A stretch of DNA of 64,000 nucleotides from the NCBI RefSeq assembly GCF_041346945.1, contig NZ_CP166850.1, positions 2,604,001-2,668,000 on the forward strand, given 5' to 3'. A program made the translations under genes and the position numbers. Under the pieces are notes generated by a model. The model saw nothing but the letters and a program-made list of their open reading frames with translations. It had not been told where the DNA came from and ran no database searches. This stretch comes from Amycolatopsis sp. cg9. GTDB taxonomy: Bacteria; Actinomycetota; Actinomycetes; Mycobacteriales; Pseudonocardiaceae. Numbering within the stretch: the first letter of the stretch is position 1; the number at the start of each line of letters is the position of its first letter. This document shows, one piece after another, positions 18,462 through 27,034 of this stretch.

Positions 18462-19783
18462 CTCTGGGTGCCGTTCCATTCCGTCCAAGGTGTGGTCATG
18501 ATGCCTTGCTGGCCATCGTCGGTCGTGCCGGGAGACTCCGCCGGTAGGACACTCGTAGCGGGCGGCTCTTCCGTGGGCGGCTGTCTGCCCGGGACCACCT
18601 GGCTCGTCGTCTGGCCGGTGTGCGGCGGGGAGCCGGAACTGCCGATCATCTTGGCGATCAGCACGATCCCCGCCACCAGGACAACGAGCAGGATCGCCGC
18701 GAGGAGCGCCCACCAGCCCCACTGGGACTTCTTCTTCGGGACCGGCATCATGACCGGCCGCACCGCGGGGCGGGACGGCGGGCCGATGACGACCATGGGG
18801 TTCACCGCCGGGGACGGCGGGCCGACCGGCATGTGCTGCTGCTGCGGCGGGACCGGCTGCGGCGGAACCTGCTGCTGCTGCGGCGGCTGTTGCTGCGGTT
18901 GCTGGCCGGTCGCGTAGGCGGCGTTGACCAGGCCGGACGGCGTCGGCAGCGGCAGCCCGGCGCGGACCGCGGCGACGGCGGCCGCGAACTCGCCGCCGTT
19001 GTTGTAGCGCTGCCGCGGGTCCTTGACCAGCGTCGCCTCGATCACCGCGCGCGCCGCGGGCGGCACGTCCGGTGGCAGCGGCGGCGCGATGTCGCGGATG
19101 TGCATCATCGCGACCGTGACGGCGTTCTCGGAGAGGAACGGCCGGTGCCCGGCGAGGCATTCGTACCCGCACACCGCGAGCGAGTAGACGTCGGACGCCG
19201 GCTCCGCCGGGTGCCCGAGCGCCTGCTCCGGCGCGATGTAGTGCGCGGTGCCCATGACCATGCCGGACCGGGTGACCGGGGCCGCGTCCGCGGCCTTCGC
19301 CACCCCGAAGTCGGTGATCTTCACCTGGCCCGCCGACGTCACCAGGATGTTGCCCGGCTTGACGTCGCGGTGGACCAGGCCCTGCTCGTGCGCGGCCTGC
19401 AGCGCGTTGCCCGCCTGCTCGAGCATGTCGAGCGTGAACTCCGCCGACAGCCGCCCGTGCTTGGCGAGCAAGCCGGCCAGCGGGTCGCCGTCGACGAGCT
19501 CCATCACGAGGTACGCGATCGACAGGTCGCCGTCGAACACGGTCTCGCCGTAGTCGTGCACCGCGGCGATGCCGGGGTGGTTGAGCGACGCCGTCATCCG
19601 CGCTTCGGTCCGGAAGCGGTGGAGGAATTCGGCGTCACCGGAGAGCTCGGCCTTGAGGATCTTGACGGCCACGGTCCGGTCCAGCCGGGTGTCGCTGGCC
19701 TGCCAGACCTCGCCCATCCCGCCGACGGCGATCCGGCTCGTCAGCTTGTACCTCTCGGCCAGCAGCTGGCCCGAGGACAGCAT
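18458..19783 (-). CDS. pknA: Serine/threonine protein kinase PknA
   Basis: 441 residues from ATG 19783. The kinase domain contains [37 protein letters not shown] and [11 protein letters not shown] Gln/Pro-rich linker (about 295-325, [12 protein letters not shown]) leads to one membrane helix ([24 protein letters not shown], about 359-382) and a short extracellular Pro/Thr/Ser-rich tail with no PASTA domain. PknA phosphorylates division and wall-synthesis proteins and PknB in related organisms. It follows pbpA by a 3-base gap and overlaps pknB by 4 bases. Confidence 0.97.
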
Positions 19784-19786
19784 CCG

Positions 19787-21256
19787 CTATCCACCCCCGA
19801 GCTTGGCGTTGATCGCGGCGCGGCCGATCTCCGCGGCGACCGTGCCGCCGGTGGCCGCGAGCCCGCGGTTGCCGCCGTCTTCGACGATGACGGCGACCGC
19901 GATCTGCGGGTCGTTCGCCGGGGCGAAGCCGGTGTACCAGGCGTGCGGCGCGGTGTTCTTGGAGTCCGTGCCGTGCTCGGCGGTGCCGGTCTTCGACGCG
20001 ATCTGGATGTCGGCGCGCTTGCCGCCGCCCTTGGTGAAGCCCTCGGAAGCGATCATCATGTCCTTGAGGATCGCGGCGTTCGACGACGAAAGTGCCGCCG
20101 TGCCGGTGAGCTCGGTGGGGCTGTAGTCCTCGATGGTCGACAGGTCCGGCGCCAGCACCGACTGCACCAGCTGCGGCTTCATCGCCATCCCGCCGTTGGC
20201 CACGGTGGCCGCGAGCAGGCAGTCCTGCAGGGGCGTCAGCCGGACGTCGCGCTGGCCGATGCCGCTCTGGTAGAGCGCGTCCTGCGAGTCGAGCGGGCCG
20301 ACGGTCGAAGCGGCGACCTTCATCGGCACGGTCAGGTCGGTCTGCCCGATGCCGAAGTTCGCCGCCGTCTTCTTCATCTTGTCCGCGCCCAGCTGGCCGG
20401 AGAACTGCGCGAACGGCACGTTGCAGGAGTGCGCGAGCGCGTCCTTGAACGTGGTGCCGGGGCACGCCTGGCCCGCGTAGTTCTCCAGGGTCTTGCTGAC
20501 GCCGGGGACCTTCGTGTTCGGTGCCGAGTCGATCTGGGTGTCCGGGCCCTTGCCGTCTTCGAGCGCCGCCGCCGCGGTGACGAGCTTGAACGTCGAGCCC
20601 GGCGGATAGGTCTCCGAGATCGCCCGGTTCAGCATGGGCTTCTTCGGGTCCTTGTTGTTCGCGTTCCAGGCGTCGGTCTGCGCCTTCGACGTGTGCGAGG
20701 CCAGCTGGTTCGGGTCGTACGACGGCGTCGAGACCATCGCCAGGATCCGGCCGGTCTTCGGCTCCATCGCGACGACGGCGCCGGTGTAGCCCTTCTGCGT
20801 CATCAGGTCGTACGCGGCCTTCTGCACGGCCGGGTCGATGGTCAGCCGGACGTTGCCGCCGCTGGGGTCGCGGCCGGTGACCATGTCCGACAGCCGCCGC
20901 ACGAACAGCCGCGGGTCGGACCCGTTGAGGACGTCGTCCTCGGCGCGCTCGAGCCCGCCGGCCCCGTAGTTGATCGAGTAGTAGCCGGTGACCGGCGCGT
21001 ACATCGGGCCGTCGGCGTAGGTCCGGATGTACTTGTACTTGTCGTTCGACGGGTCGACGCTGGCCAGCACCTCGCCGTTGGCCTGCGACACGATCTTGCC
21101 GCGCTGGCGGGCGAACTCGTCGTAGAGCACGCGGGCGTTGCGCGAGTCGGTGCGGTAGTCGTCGGCCTTCACCACCTGGATGTAGGTGGCGTTGGCCAGC
21201 AGCAGGACGACCATGACGAGCATCGCCATGCCGACCTTGCGGAGCGGGGTGTTCAT
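19787..21256 (-). CDS. pbpA: Class B penicillin-binding protein PbpA
   Basis: 489 residues from ATG 21256, overlapping the rodA stop (ATGA). One N-terminal membrane helix (about 8-28) anchors an extracellular transpeptidase. The active-site motifs are intact: SxxK at Ser221-Lys224 (PPGSTFKLV), SCN at 277-279 and KTG at 422-424 (ASKTGTAEHG). It cross-links peptidoglycan, partnering the glycosyltransferase RodA encoded immediately upstream, and in mycobacteria acts in septation and elongation under PknA/PknB control. Length and motif spacing match mycobacterial PbpA. Confidence 0.97.
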   Translation of the reverse strand: MNTPLRKVGMAMLVMVVLLLANATYIQVVKADDYRTDSRNARVLYDEFARQRGKIVSQANGEVLASVDPSNDKYKYIRTYADGPMYAPVTGYYSINYGAGGLERAEDDVLNGSDPRLFVRRLSDMVTGRDPSGGNVRLTIDPAVQKAAYDLMTQKGYTGAVVAMEPKTGRILAMVSTPSYDPNQLASHTSKAQTDAWNANNKDPKKPMLNRAISETYPPGSTFKLVTAAAALEDGKGPDTQIDSAPNTKVPGVSKTLENYAGQACPGTTFKDALAHSCNVPFAQFSGQLGADKMKKTAANFGIGQTDLTVPMKVAASTVGPLDSQDALYQSGIGQRDVRLTPLQDCLLAATVANGGMAMKPQLVQSVLAPDLSTIEDYSPTELTGTAALSSSNAAILKDMMIASEGFTKGGGKRADIQIASKTGTAEHGTDSKNTAPHAWYTGFAPANDPQIAVAVIVEDGGNRGLAATGGTVAAEIGRAAINAKLGGG

Positions 21257-22740
21257 GCCTGCGCGCCCCCGTCCGCCGGCGGGCGCTGCACGAGCACGGT
21301 GTGCGCTTCCGCGATCGGCGCCTGGGGCTGCTGCTGCGGCTTCGGGCGGGTGGCCGGCTTGCGGGCGGCGTCGGAGATCCGGAGCAGCAGCGCGACCAGG
21401 ATGTAGTTCGCGAGCAGCGACGAGCCGCCCTTGGACAGGAACGGCGCGGTGATACCGGTCTCCGGGATGAGTTTCGTGACCCCGCCGACGACGACGAAGA
21501 TCTGCATGACCATGGTGAACGCGAGCCCGCCGCCGAGCAGCTTGCCGAACGTGTCGCGCACCGCGAGCGCGCTGCGCATGCCCCGCATCGCGACCAGCAA
21601 GTACAGCATCAGGACGGCGGCCAGCCCGATGAAGCCGAGCTCTTCGCCGATCGAGGCGGTGATGAAGTCGGTGTTGGCCTCGGGCACCATGTCCGGCCGC
21701 CCGGCGCCGAGCCCGGTGCCGCCGACGCCGCCGGTGCCGAGCCCGAACAGGCCCTGTGCGAGCTGGTAACCGCCGCCCGCCTCGTCGTAGGTGGCCAGCG
21801 GGTCCAGCCAGTTCGCGACGCGCTGCTGGACGTGCCCGAAGAGGTTGTAGGCGATGACGCAGCCGACCGCGAAGAAGCTCAGGCCGAGGACGACCCAGAT
21901 GGCCCGCTCGGTCGCGACGTAGAGCATCACCAGGATGACGCTGAAGAACAGCAGCGACGTGCCGAGGTCCTTCTCGAACACCAGGACGCCGATGCAGACG
22001 AACGCGGCGATGAGGATCGGGCCGAGGTCGCGGGCGCGCGGCAGCTCGACGCCGACGAGCTTCTTGCCCGCCACCATGAACAGGTCCCGCTTCGACACCA
22101 GGAACGAAGCGAAGAAGATCATCAGCAGGATCTTCGCGAACTCGCCCGGCTGGATCGAGAAGAACGGCAGCTTCAGCCACACCTTGGCGCCATTGACCTC
22201 GGAGAGGCTCGACGGCAGCAGCGCGGGCAGCGCCAGCGCGACGATCCCGACCAGGCCCGCGGTGTAGCCGTAGCGGGTCAGCGTGCGGTGGTCGTTGACC
22301 ACGATCAGCACGACGACGAAGAACACCAGCGAGATCACCGTGAACAGCACCTGCGCGGTGACGGCCGGCGTGTAGTCCTTGCCGTTCTGCACCGCCCGCT
22401 CGGCCAGCGCCAGGTCGATCCGGTGGATCATCACCAGGCCGATGCCGTTCAGCAGCGCGACGCAGGGGAGCAGCACCGGGTCCGCGTACGGCGCCCACTT
22501 GCGGACGGCGAGGTGCGCACCGGTCAGCACGCCGAGGTAGGCGAGGCCGAGCCAGAGGATCGACGTGGTGAGTTCCTGCTCCTGGTTCGCTTCGACGAGC
22601 ACCAGTGCGATCGTGACGATGAACGCCGCGAAGCCCAGCAGGACGAGCTCGGTGTTGCGGCGGGTCGGGACCTCGCGCGGCGGGTTCGTCTGGAACTGCG
22701 CGGCGAGCGGTTCGGCGGAACGCGCGACGGGCTGGCCCAT
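21253..22740 (-). CDS. rodA: SEDS-family peptidoglycan glycosyltransferase (RodA/FtsW type)
   Basis: 495 residues from ATG 22740, which overlaps the pstP stop by one base (TAATG). About twelve membrane helices. SEDS motifs include AKVWLKLPFFSIQPGEFAKI, ANWLDPLATYDEAGGGYQLAQGL, GAGRPDMVPEANTDFITASIGEELGF and GITAPFLSKGGSS. It polymerises lipid II into glycan strands with PbpA as transpeptidase. The C-terminal 50 residues form a cytoplasmic Pro/Gln-rich tail (KPQQQPQAP), a possible site for kinase regulation. Confidence 0.97.
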   Translation of the reverse strand: MGQPVARSAEPLAAQFQTNPPREVPTRRNTELVLLGFAAFIVTIALVLVEANQEQELTTSILWLGLAYLGVLTGAHLAVRKWAPYADPVLLPCVALLNGIGLVMIHRIDLALAERAVQNGKDYTPAVTAQVLFTVISLVFFVVVLIVVNDHRTLTRYGYTAGLVGIVALALPALLPSSLSEVNGAKVWLKLPFFSIQPGEFAKILLMIFFASFLVSKRDLFMVAGKKLVGVELPRARDLGPILIAAFVCIGVLVFEKDLGTSLLFFSVILVMLYVATERAIWVVLGLSFFAVGCVIAYNLFGHVQQRVANWLDPLATYDEAGGGYQLAQGLFGLGTGGVGGTGLGAGRPDMVPEANTDFITASIGEELGFIGLAAVLMLYLLVAMRGMRSALAVRDTFGKLLGGGLAFTMVMQIFVVVGGVTKLIPETGITAPFLSKGGSSLLANYILVALLLRISDAARKPATRPKPQQQPQAPIAEAHTVLVQRPPADGGAQA

Positions 22741-24137
22741 CAGTTACCGCCTCCCGTCGTCGGTGCCGTCGAACTCGGCGTCGAGCAGTCCCTCCCCGCT
22801 GGCTGGTTCGCCGACGATGGAGCAGTGGAACCGGCCGGGACCGACGGCGTCGTCGTCGGCGTGACCGGGTTGGTCGGCGTCGGCGAGGTCTGACCGCCCG
22901 TCGGCGCGCAGTTGTTCAGGCGCTTGTGCAGCTGCAGGAAGTCGTCGATGTACTTCCGGGCGTCGTCGAGGCTGTCCTTCTTGACGCCGTTCTGCACGGC
23001 GAGCCGCGCGTCCTCCTGGAGCTGGGTGACGCGCAGCTTGTCCGTGCACACCTGGTTGGGCGGGCAGGAGCCCTGCTCGTAGGTGTGCAGGTCGATCCCG
23101 AGGATGCTGCCGGGGACGCCGCGGTAGATGACGACTTCCTCGTCCGCACCTTCGCCGACATAGTACTGACTCAGCACGAAGTACCGGGTGGCGATGGCGG
23201 CGGCGGCGAGCACCACGAGAACGACCAGCGCTCCGGCCAGCCAGCGGAACCGCTTCCGGCGCTTGGCTTTCGGGTCTTCGGACGGCTGCGGCAGTTCGGG
23301 CCGCTGCTGCGGCGGCGGCTGGGTCAGCGCCCTGGCCCGCGCCGCGGGCGAGTCGCCCTGGTGCAGCTCGTCGCTGCCGTCCCCGGCGGCGCCGCCCACG
23401 ATGGGCGCGTCCTCGCCGAAGTCGACGTCGACCACGTCCGCGATGATCACGGTGACGTTGTCCGTGCCGCCGCCCTTGAGCGCCAGCTCGATCATCCGGT
23501 CCGCGCACTGCTGCGGGTCCGGGATCTGCACGGCCTCGGTCAGCGTCTCGTCGCTGACCATGCCGGACAGCCCGTCCGAGCAGATCAGGTACCGGTCGCC
23601 GGCGCGGGCCTCGCGCACGGTCAGGCTCGGCTCGACCTCGTGCCCGGTGAGGGCCTTGAGCAGCAGCGACCGCTGCGGGTGCACCGCCGCCTCTTCCGGC
23701 GTGATGCGGCCCTGTTCGAGAAGTTCGTTGACGAAGCTGTCGTCGCGCGTGATCTGCGCGAACTGGCCGCCGCGCAGCAGGTAGGCGCGCGAGTCGCCGA
23801 CGTGCACCAGCCCCAGGCGCGTGCCCGCGAACAGCACCGCGGTGAGCGTCGTGCCCATGCCGTCGAGATCGGGGTCCTGCGAGACGAGTTCGGCGATGGC
23901 GGCGTTGCCGTTGGCCACCGCCTCCCGCAGCTGGGCGAGGAGGTCGTCGCGCGGTTCGTCGTCGTCGAGCGGGGCGAGCGAGGCGATGACGACCTTGCTG
24001 GCCACCTCACCCGCCGCGTGGCCACCCATACCGTCGGCGAGCGCGAGCAGGCGAGGGCCGGCGTACACGGAGTCCTGGTTGCTCGAACGCACCAGGCCCC
24101 GGTCGCTGCGGGCTGCGTAGCGGAGGACGAGAGTCAT
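22740..24137 (-). CDS. pstP: PP2C-type Ser/Thr phosphatase PstP
   Basis: 465 residues from ATG 24137, overlapping fhaB by 4 bases. The PP2C catalytic domain (1-237) carries the metal-binding motifs RSSNQDS (17-23), ADGMGGH (34-40), SDGLSG (187-192) and GGTDN (223-227). A linker, a basic KAKRRKRFRW stretch, a membrane helix at about 299-322 and an extracellular domain with two CP/CT cysteines follow, ending in a Thr/Pro-rich tail. It dephosphorylates PknA, PknB and their substrates, balancing the kinases encoded in the same operon. Confidence 0.97.
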   Translation of the reverse strand: MTLVLRYAARSDRGLVRSSNQDSVYAGPRLLALADGMGGHAAGEVASKVVIASLAPLDDDEPRDDLLAQLREAVANGNAAIAELVSQDPDLDGMGTTLTAVLFAGTRLGLVHVGDSRAYLLRGGQFAQITRDDSFVNELLEQGRITPEEAAVHPQRSLLLKALTGHEVEPSLTVREARAGDRYLICSDGLSGMVSDETLTEAVQIPDPQQCADRMIELALKGGGTDNVTVIIADVVDVDFGEDAPIVGGAAGDGSDELHQGDSPAARARALTQPPPQQRPELPQPSEDPKAKRRKRFRWLAGALVVLVVLAAAAIATRYFVLSQYYVGEGADEEVVIYRGVPGSILGIDLHTYEQGSCPPNQVCTDKLRVTQLQEDARLAVQNGVKKDSLDDARKYIDDFLQLHKRLNNCAPTGGQTSPTPTNPVTPTTTPSVPAGSTAPSSANQPAGRDCSTPSSTAPTTGGGN

Positions 24138-24595
24138 GGGCGAAGCTCGATCACCGTCTTGCCGATCCGGATGGGGACTCCGAGCGGGACCCGGAGGGGT
24201 GCAGTGACCTTAGCCCGGTCGAGGTAGGTCCCGTTCGTCGAGCCCAGATCTTCCACGTACCAGTCCTCACCGCGCTGGGCGATCCGGGCGTGCCGGGTCG
24301 ACGCGTAGTCGTCGTCGAGCACCAGCGTCGAGTCGTCGGCCCGGCCGATCAGGATCGGCCGGCCGTCCAGCGCGATGCGCGTCCCCGCCAGTGCGCCGTG
24401 GGTGACCAGCAGCTGCTGCGGGGACTTGCTGTTGCGCGGCTTCTTCTCCTTCTTGCGCCCGAAGGTCGGCACCTGGACGCGCATGCCCGACGCCGCGTAG
24501 AGGTCCGACCGGACGACTCTGAGCGCGGCGAACACGAAGAGCCAGAGCAGCACGAGGAAGCCCACCCTGGTGAGTTGTACGACCAGCTCTGGCAC
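24134..24595 (-). CDS. fhaB: FHA-domain membrane protein FhaB (FipA)
   Basis: 153 residues from ATG 24595. An N-terminal membrane helix (about 10-27) is followed by a basic linker and a C-terminal FHA domain with the phospho-threonine-binding residues GR (84-85), STRH (99-102) and DLGSTNGT (117-124). FHA domains bind phosphothreonine on proteins modified by PknA/PknB; in mycobacteria FipA links FtsZ and FtsQ. It overlaps pstP by 4 bases and is 100 bases downstream of fhaA. Confidence 0.96.
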   Translation of the reverse strand: MPELVVQLTRVGFLVLLWLFVFAALRVVRSDLYAASGMRVQVPTFGRKKEKKPRNSKSPQQLLVTHGALAGTRIALDGRPILIGRADDSTLVLDDDYASTRHARIAQRGEDWYVEDLGSTNGTYLDRAKVTAPLRVPLGVPIRIGKTVIELRP

Positions 24596-24695
24596 TTGGT
24601 GTGTCCGCTCCCGACTCGTCCGTGCAGCCGCGACGCGGGTACGCCGCGGTCCCCCCGCACGTCAATTCTGCGGGAACAGTATTCCGTGCCCCGAG

Positions 24696-25928
24696 TCAGC
24701 CCTGTGTACGGAACACGAGGGACGAATGACCCACCCGGATGACGTCGCCGTCGGCGAGCTGCCAGGTCTGGACCGGCGTGCCGTTCACGGTCGTGCCGTT
24801 GGTCGAACCGATGTCGGCGAGCGTCGCGCTCTGGCCGTCCCAGGTGATCTCCAGGTGCCGTCGCGACACCCCGGTGTCCGGGAGACGGAAGTCCGCGTCC
24901 TGGCCGCGGCCCACGACGTTCCCGCCCTGCTTCAGCGAGTACGTCCGGTTCGAGCCGTCGTCCAGCTGCAGGCTCGCCGCGAGCTGGCGCCCCGCCGCGG
25001 GCTGGCCGTAGCCGCCCTGCTGCTGCGCGTACGGGTCGCCGGCCGGCTGGCCGTACGCCTGCTGCTGGCCGTACTGGTCGTAGCCCGCCTGCTGCTGGCC
25101 GCCGTACTGGTCGTACCCGGCCTGCTGCTGACCGCCGTACTGGTCGTAGCCGCCCTGCTGGTAGCCGCCCTGGTCGTAGCCGCCGCCCTGCTGGGGCTGG
25201 GCGTAGCCACCCTGGTCGTAGCCACCCTGCTGGTAACCACCTTGGTCGTAGCCACCCTGCTGGGGCTGGGCGTAGCCACCCTGGTCGTAACCGCCCTGCT
25301 GGTAGCCGCCCTGGTCGTAGCCGCCGCCCTGCTGGGGCTGGGCGTAGCCGCCTTGGTCGTAACCACCCTGCTGCTGGCCGTAACCCTGGTCGTACCCGGG
25401 CTGCTGGCCACCCTGCTGTCCGTAGCCGTACTGGCCCTGCTGGCCGTACGGGTCACCCTGGTCGTATTGGCCGTAGCCGGGGGGCTGGCTCATTGCTGGG
25501 TCTCCTGCGTTGCTGGGTCGTGCCGACCGCGGTGAACCGGCGCCTGAGGGGCGGGCGTCGGGATCGACGGACGAACGGGTCTTGAACTGTCCAGTATGCA
25601 GCGCCTCGTTGCGCTCGAGTGATACGACGACGTCACCATAGGTGTCCAGGCCTTCGGCGGCGAGGTGTTCCGCCACCGCCTTGGCAAGCACCTGGGTGAC
25701 CCGTTGCTCGTCACCGGCCATGCGCTCGTGGTCAGCCGTCCCCAAGGACACGATGTAGTGATTCGGGGCGAGCTGCCGACCGCCTGCCAGCTCACGAACG
25801 TTCTCCTCACTCTCCCGCTCCAGGGCGATCGCCACTTCCTGCGTGACGACGTTGCCACCGAACATGCGCGCGAAAGTGTTCCCCACCAGGTTCTCGAGTC
25901 GCCTGTCGAATCTCTCGGCGCGGCCCAC
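24696..25928 (-). CDS. fhaA: FhaA: DUF3662 plus FHA adaptor with a long repeat linker
   Basis: 410 residues. GTG 25928 is preferred because AGGAGG lies eight bases upstream; the earlier GTG 25946 is part of that leader. Residues 1-115 are the DUF3662 domain ([24 protein letters not shown]). Residues about 145-310 are low-complexity Gly/Tyr/Gln/Asp tandem repeats. The C-terminal FHA domain has [17 protein letters not shown] and [11 protein letters not shown]. FhaA binds phosphorylated partners such as the pseudokinase domain of MviN/MurJ in mycobacteria, restraining wall synthesis at poles and septa. First gene of the operon. Confidence 0.95.
   Translation of the reverse strand: MGRAERFDRRLENLVGNTFARMFGGNVVTQEVAIALERESEENVRELAGGRQLAPNHYIVSLGTADHERMAGDEQRVTQVLAKAVAEHLAAEGLDTYGDVVVSLERNEALHTGQFKTRSSVDPDARPSGAGSPRSARPSNAGDPAMSQPPGYGQYDQGDPYGQQGQYGYGQQGGQQPGYDQGYGQQQGGYDQGGYAQPQQGGGYDQGGYQQGGYDQGGYAQPQQGGYDQGGYQQGGYDQGGYAQPQQGGGYDQGGYQQGGYDQYGGQQQAGYDQYGGQQQAGYDQYGQQQAYGQPAGDPYAQQQGGYGQPAAGRQLAASLQLDDGSNRTYSLKQGGNVVGRGQDADFRLPDTGVSRRHLEITWDGQSATLADIGSTNGTTVNGTPVQTWQLADGDVIRVGHSSLVFRTQG
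25000..25490 (-). repeat. Tandem coding repeats in the FhaA linker
   Basis: Imperfect units of 13-14 residues built on [13 protein letters not shown] and [10 protein letters not shown] alternate, grading into [11 protein letters not shown] units toward the FHA end. At DNA level the units share the plus-strand phrase TGGTCGTAGCC and CTGCTGGGGCTGGGCGTAGC, so unit number could vary by slippage. The composition (Tyr, Gln, Gly, Asp) is that of prion-like or phase-separating linkers. Confidence 0.9.
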
Positions 25929-26002
25929 CGGGGAAAACCTCCTCACGCTCGTGCTTCCGCATCGATCCTATCCGGGTGAGCGAGCCTCTACACGGCCCCC
26001 GG

Positions 26003-26031
26003 TGAAACCCGTTCAAACGACCTGCTAGTCT
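26003..26031 (+). promoter_or_regulatory. Putative promoter of the tRNA-Leu gene
   Basis: TGAAAC at 26003-26008 and TAGTCT at 26026-26031 are separated by 17 bases and lie 28 bases before the tRNA 5' end, consistent with a housekeeping sigma promoter. Match to consensus is moderate. Confidence 0.4.
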
Positions 26032-26058
26032 TCTCCTCGCTGTCAGAGAGAAGCACTC

Positions 26059-26141
26059 GGGCGAGTGGCGGAATGGCAGACGCGCACGGTTCAGGTCCGT
26101 GTGTCCGAAAGGACGTGAGGGTTCAACTCCCTCCTCGCCCA
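26059..26141 (+). tRNA. leuT: tRNA-Leu (anticodon CAG)
   Basis: Acceptor stem GGGCGAG (26059-26065) pairs with CTCGCCC (26134-26140), with discriminator A at 26141; CCA is not encoded. The anticodon stem CACGG/CCGTG encloses the loop TTCAGGT with anticodon CAG. A long variable arm (GTGTCCGAAAGGACGT) marks a class II tRNA, and the T arm is GAGGGTTCAACTCCCTC. A tRNA-Leu gene also follows fhaA in M. tuberculosis. Confidence 0.96.
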
Positions 26142-26150
26142 CGCTGTTCA

Positions 26151-26180
26151 GGGCCCCGATCGCTAGCGCGATCGGGGCCC
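26151..26180 (+). terminator. Terminator of the tRNA-Leu gene
   Basis: GGGCCCCGATCGC (26151-26163) pairs perfectly with GCGATCGGGGCCC (26168-26180) around a 4-base loop, followed by TTT. It starts 10 bases after the tRNA 3' end. Confidence 0.88.
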
Positions 26181-26202
26181 TTTCCCGTTGGCCTGGTCTT
26201 TC

Positions 26203-26221
26203 CCGGGGGCCGAGCCCCCGG
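26203..26221. terminator. Second GC-rich hairpin behind the tRNA
   Basis: CCGGGGGC (26203-26210) pairs with GCCCCCGG (26214-26221) around CGA. It may be a back-up terminator for the tRNA transcript or for the antitoxin gene from the other side. The rest of 26181-26335 holds no gene that I can see. Confidence 0.5.
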
Positions 26222-26335
26222 ACCCCCCACGGTGCGGTCGCTTGCGGTCGGTCGCGTTCCGCGTGGTGCGGTGGGGAATGTCACGGGGTTTCGGGGGTGT
26301 TCGCTCTGGGAGAAGTTACGCCGTGTGGGTGGCGA

Positions 26336-26620
26336 TCAGGCGGGGCTGAGGGCGATCGACAGTCGCATCTGCAGAGCCGCGGCCACGCGTTCCAGGACTG
26401 GCAGGGTCGGGATCGTGCCGCCGGCTTCGAACCTCGCCATCGCCGACTGCGTCATCCCCGCCCGCTCGGCCAGTTCGGTTTGCGTCCAGCCGCGCTCCTC
26501 GCGGAGCATCCGAACCTCCGTGCCCAGTTCGAATGCGATCCGAGCTGCCTCGTACGCGTGGTGGGTGCGGTCGACGCCGAGTTCCGCGCGCAGGTCGCCC
26601 CCCGAGGTTCGTTCGGTCAT
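26336..26620 (-). CDS. XRE-family antitoxin / transcriptional repressor (HigA-like)
   Basis: 94 residues from ATG 26620, overlapping the toxin stop (ATGA). The C-terminal two-thirds form a Cro/C1-type helix-turn-helix: VRMLREERGWTQTELAERAGMTQSAMARFEAGGTIPTLPVLERVAAAL. The N-terminal 30 residues probably wrap the toxin. It should neutralise the product of 26617-26967 and repress the pair through the dyad at 26966-26981. Toxin-first gene order is typical of HigBA modules. Confidence 0.88.
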   Translation of the reverse strand: MTERTSGGDLRAELGVDRTHHAYEAARIAFELGTEVRMLREERGWTQTELAERAGMTQSAMARFEAGGTIPTLPVLERVAAALQMRLSIALSPA

Positions 26621-26967
26621 GACTCCTCCTCATCCACGGTGTGCCGCTCGTCCCGGCAGCGGCGCATTGCTCGCCTGGCTCGTTCGACCTCGCCGGCTTC
26701 GCGCATCTTCGTCTTCCGCCACACCGTCATCAGGATGATCCGCCTTTCCGGCGCGATCGAGCAGCTGATTCGCGTGGCTTGCTCGTCGAGCCAGAAACGG
26801 AGTTGGCGGAGCTTCCCGTCCAGCTGCCTCGTGTACGGCTCGCCGAGCAGAGGTCCGCGTTCGGCCAGGAGGTCGATGTAGAAGGCGGCGTGGTTGACCG
26901 CCTTCTTGTCCAGGCCTCTAAGCCAGTCGCGAACCTCTGGCTCGAGCTCGATGGTACCCCAATCCAT
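26617..26967 (-). CDS. RelE/HigB-type toxin (ribosome-dependent mRNase family)
   Basis: 116 residues from ATG 26967 (MDWGTIELEPEVRDWLRGLD). Family features: AERGPLLGEPYTRQLDGKLRQLRFWLDEQATRISCSI, then RRIILMTVWRKTKMREAGEVERARRAM, the phage-Gp49/HigB-like fold with basic residues near the C-terminus. Such toxins cleave mRNA on the ribosome and stop growth until neutralised. No ribosome site precedes the ATG; with the dyad directly adjacent, the message is probably leaderless. An isolated cassette between tRNA-Leu and the protease genes, consistent with gain by transfer. Confidence 0.85.
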   Translation of the reverse strand: MDWGTIELEPEVRDWLRGLDKKAVNHAAFYIDLLAERGPLLGEPYTRQLDGKLRQLRFWLDEQATRISCSIAPERRIILMTVWRKTKMREAGEVERARRAMRRCRDERHTVDEEES

Positions 26968-26981
26968 AGCAAGGATGCTAT
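26966..26981. promoter_or_regulatory. Autoregulatory operator of the toxin-antitoxin pair
   Basis: ATAGCA (26966-26971) and TGCTAT (26976-26981) form a perfect inverted repeat around AGGA, overlapping the toxin start codon. On the minus strand TATAGCAT also looks like a -10 element. A bound antitoxin would block transcription. Confidence 0.6.
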
Positions 26982-27034
26982 AGGCGAGTGTTACGCTGTG
27001 TCACTTTGGGTCTAGTTGTAATAACGGAAAGTGC

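Noticed and set aside
24932..25456. Thr/Ser/Ala-rich frame within the fhaA repeats that looks like a repetitive surface protein
   Set aside because: It is the alternate frame of the FhaA linker repeats; no ribosome site or signal peptide.
25000..25490. Possible CRISPR-like direct repeats
   Set aside because: Units are contiguous coding repeats without unique spacers.
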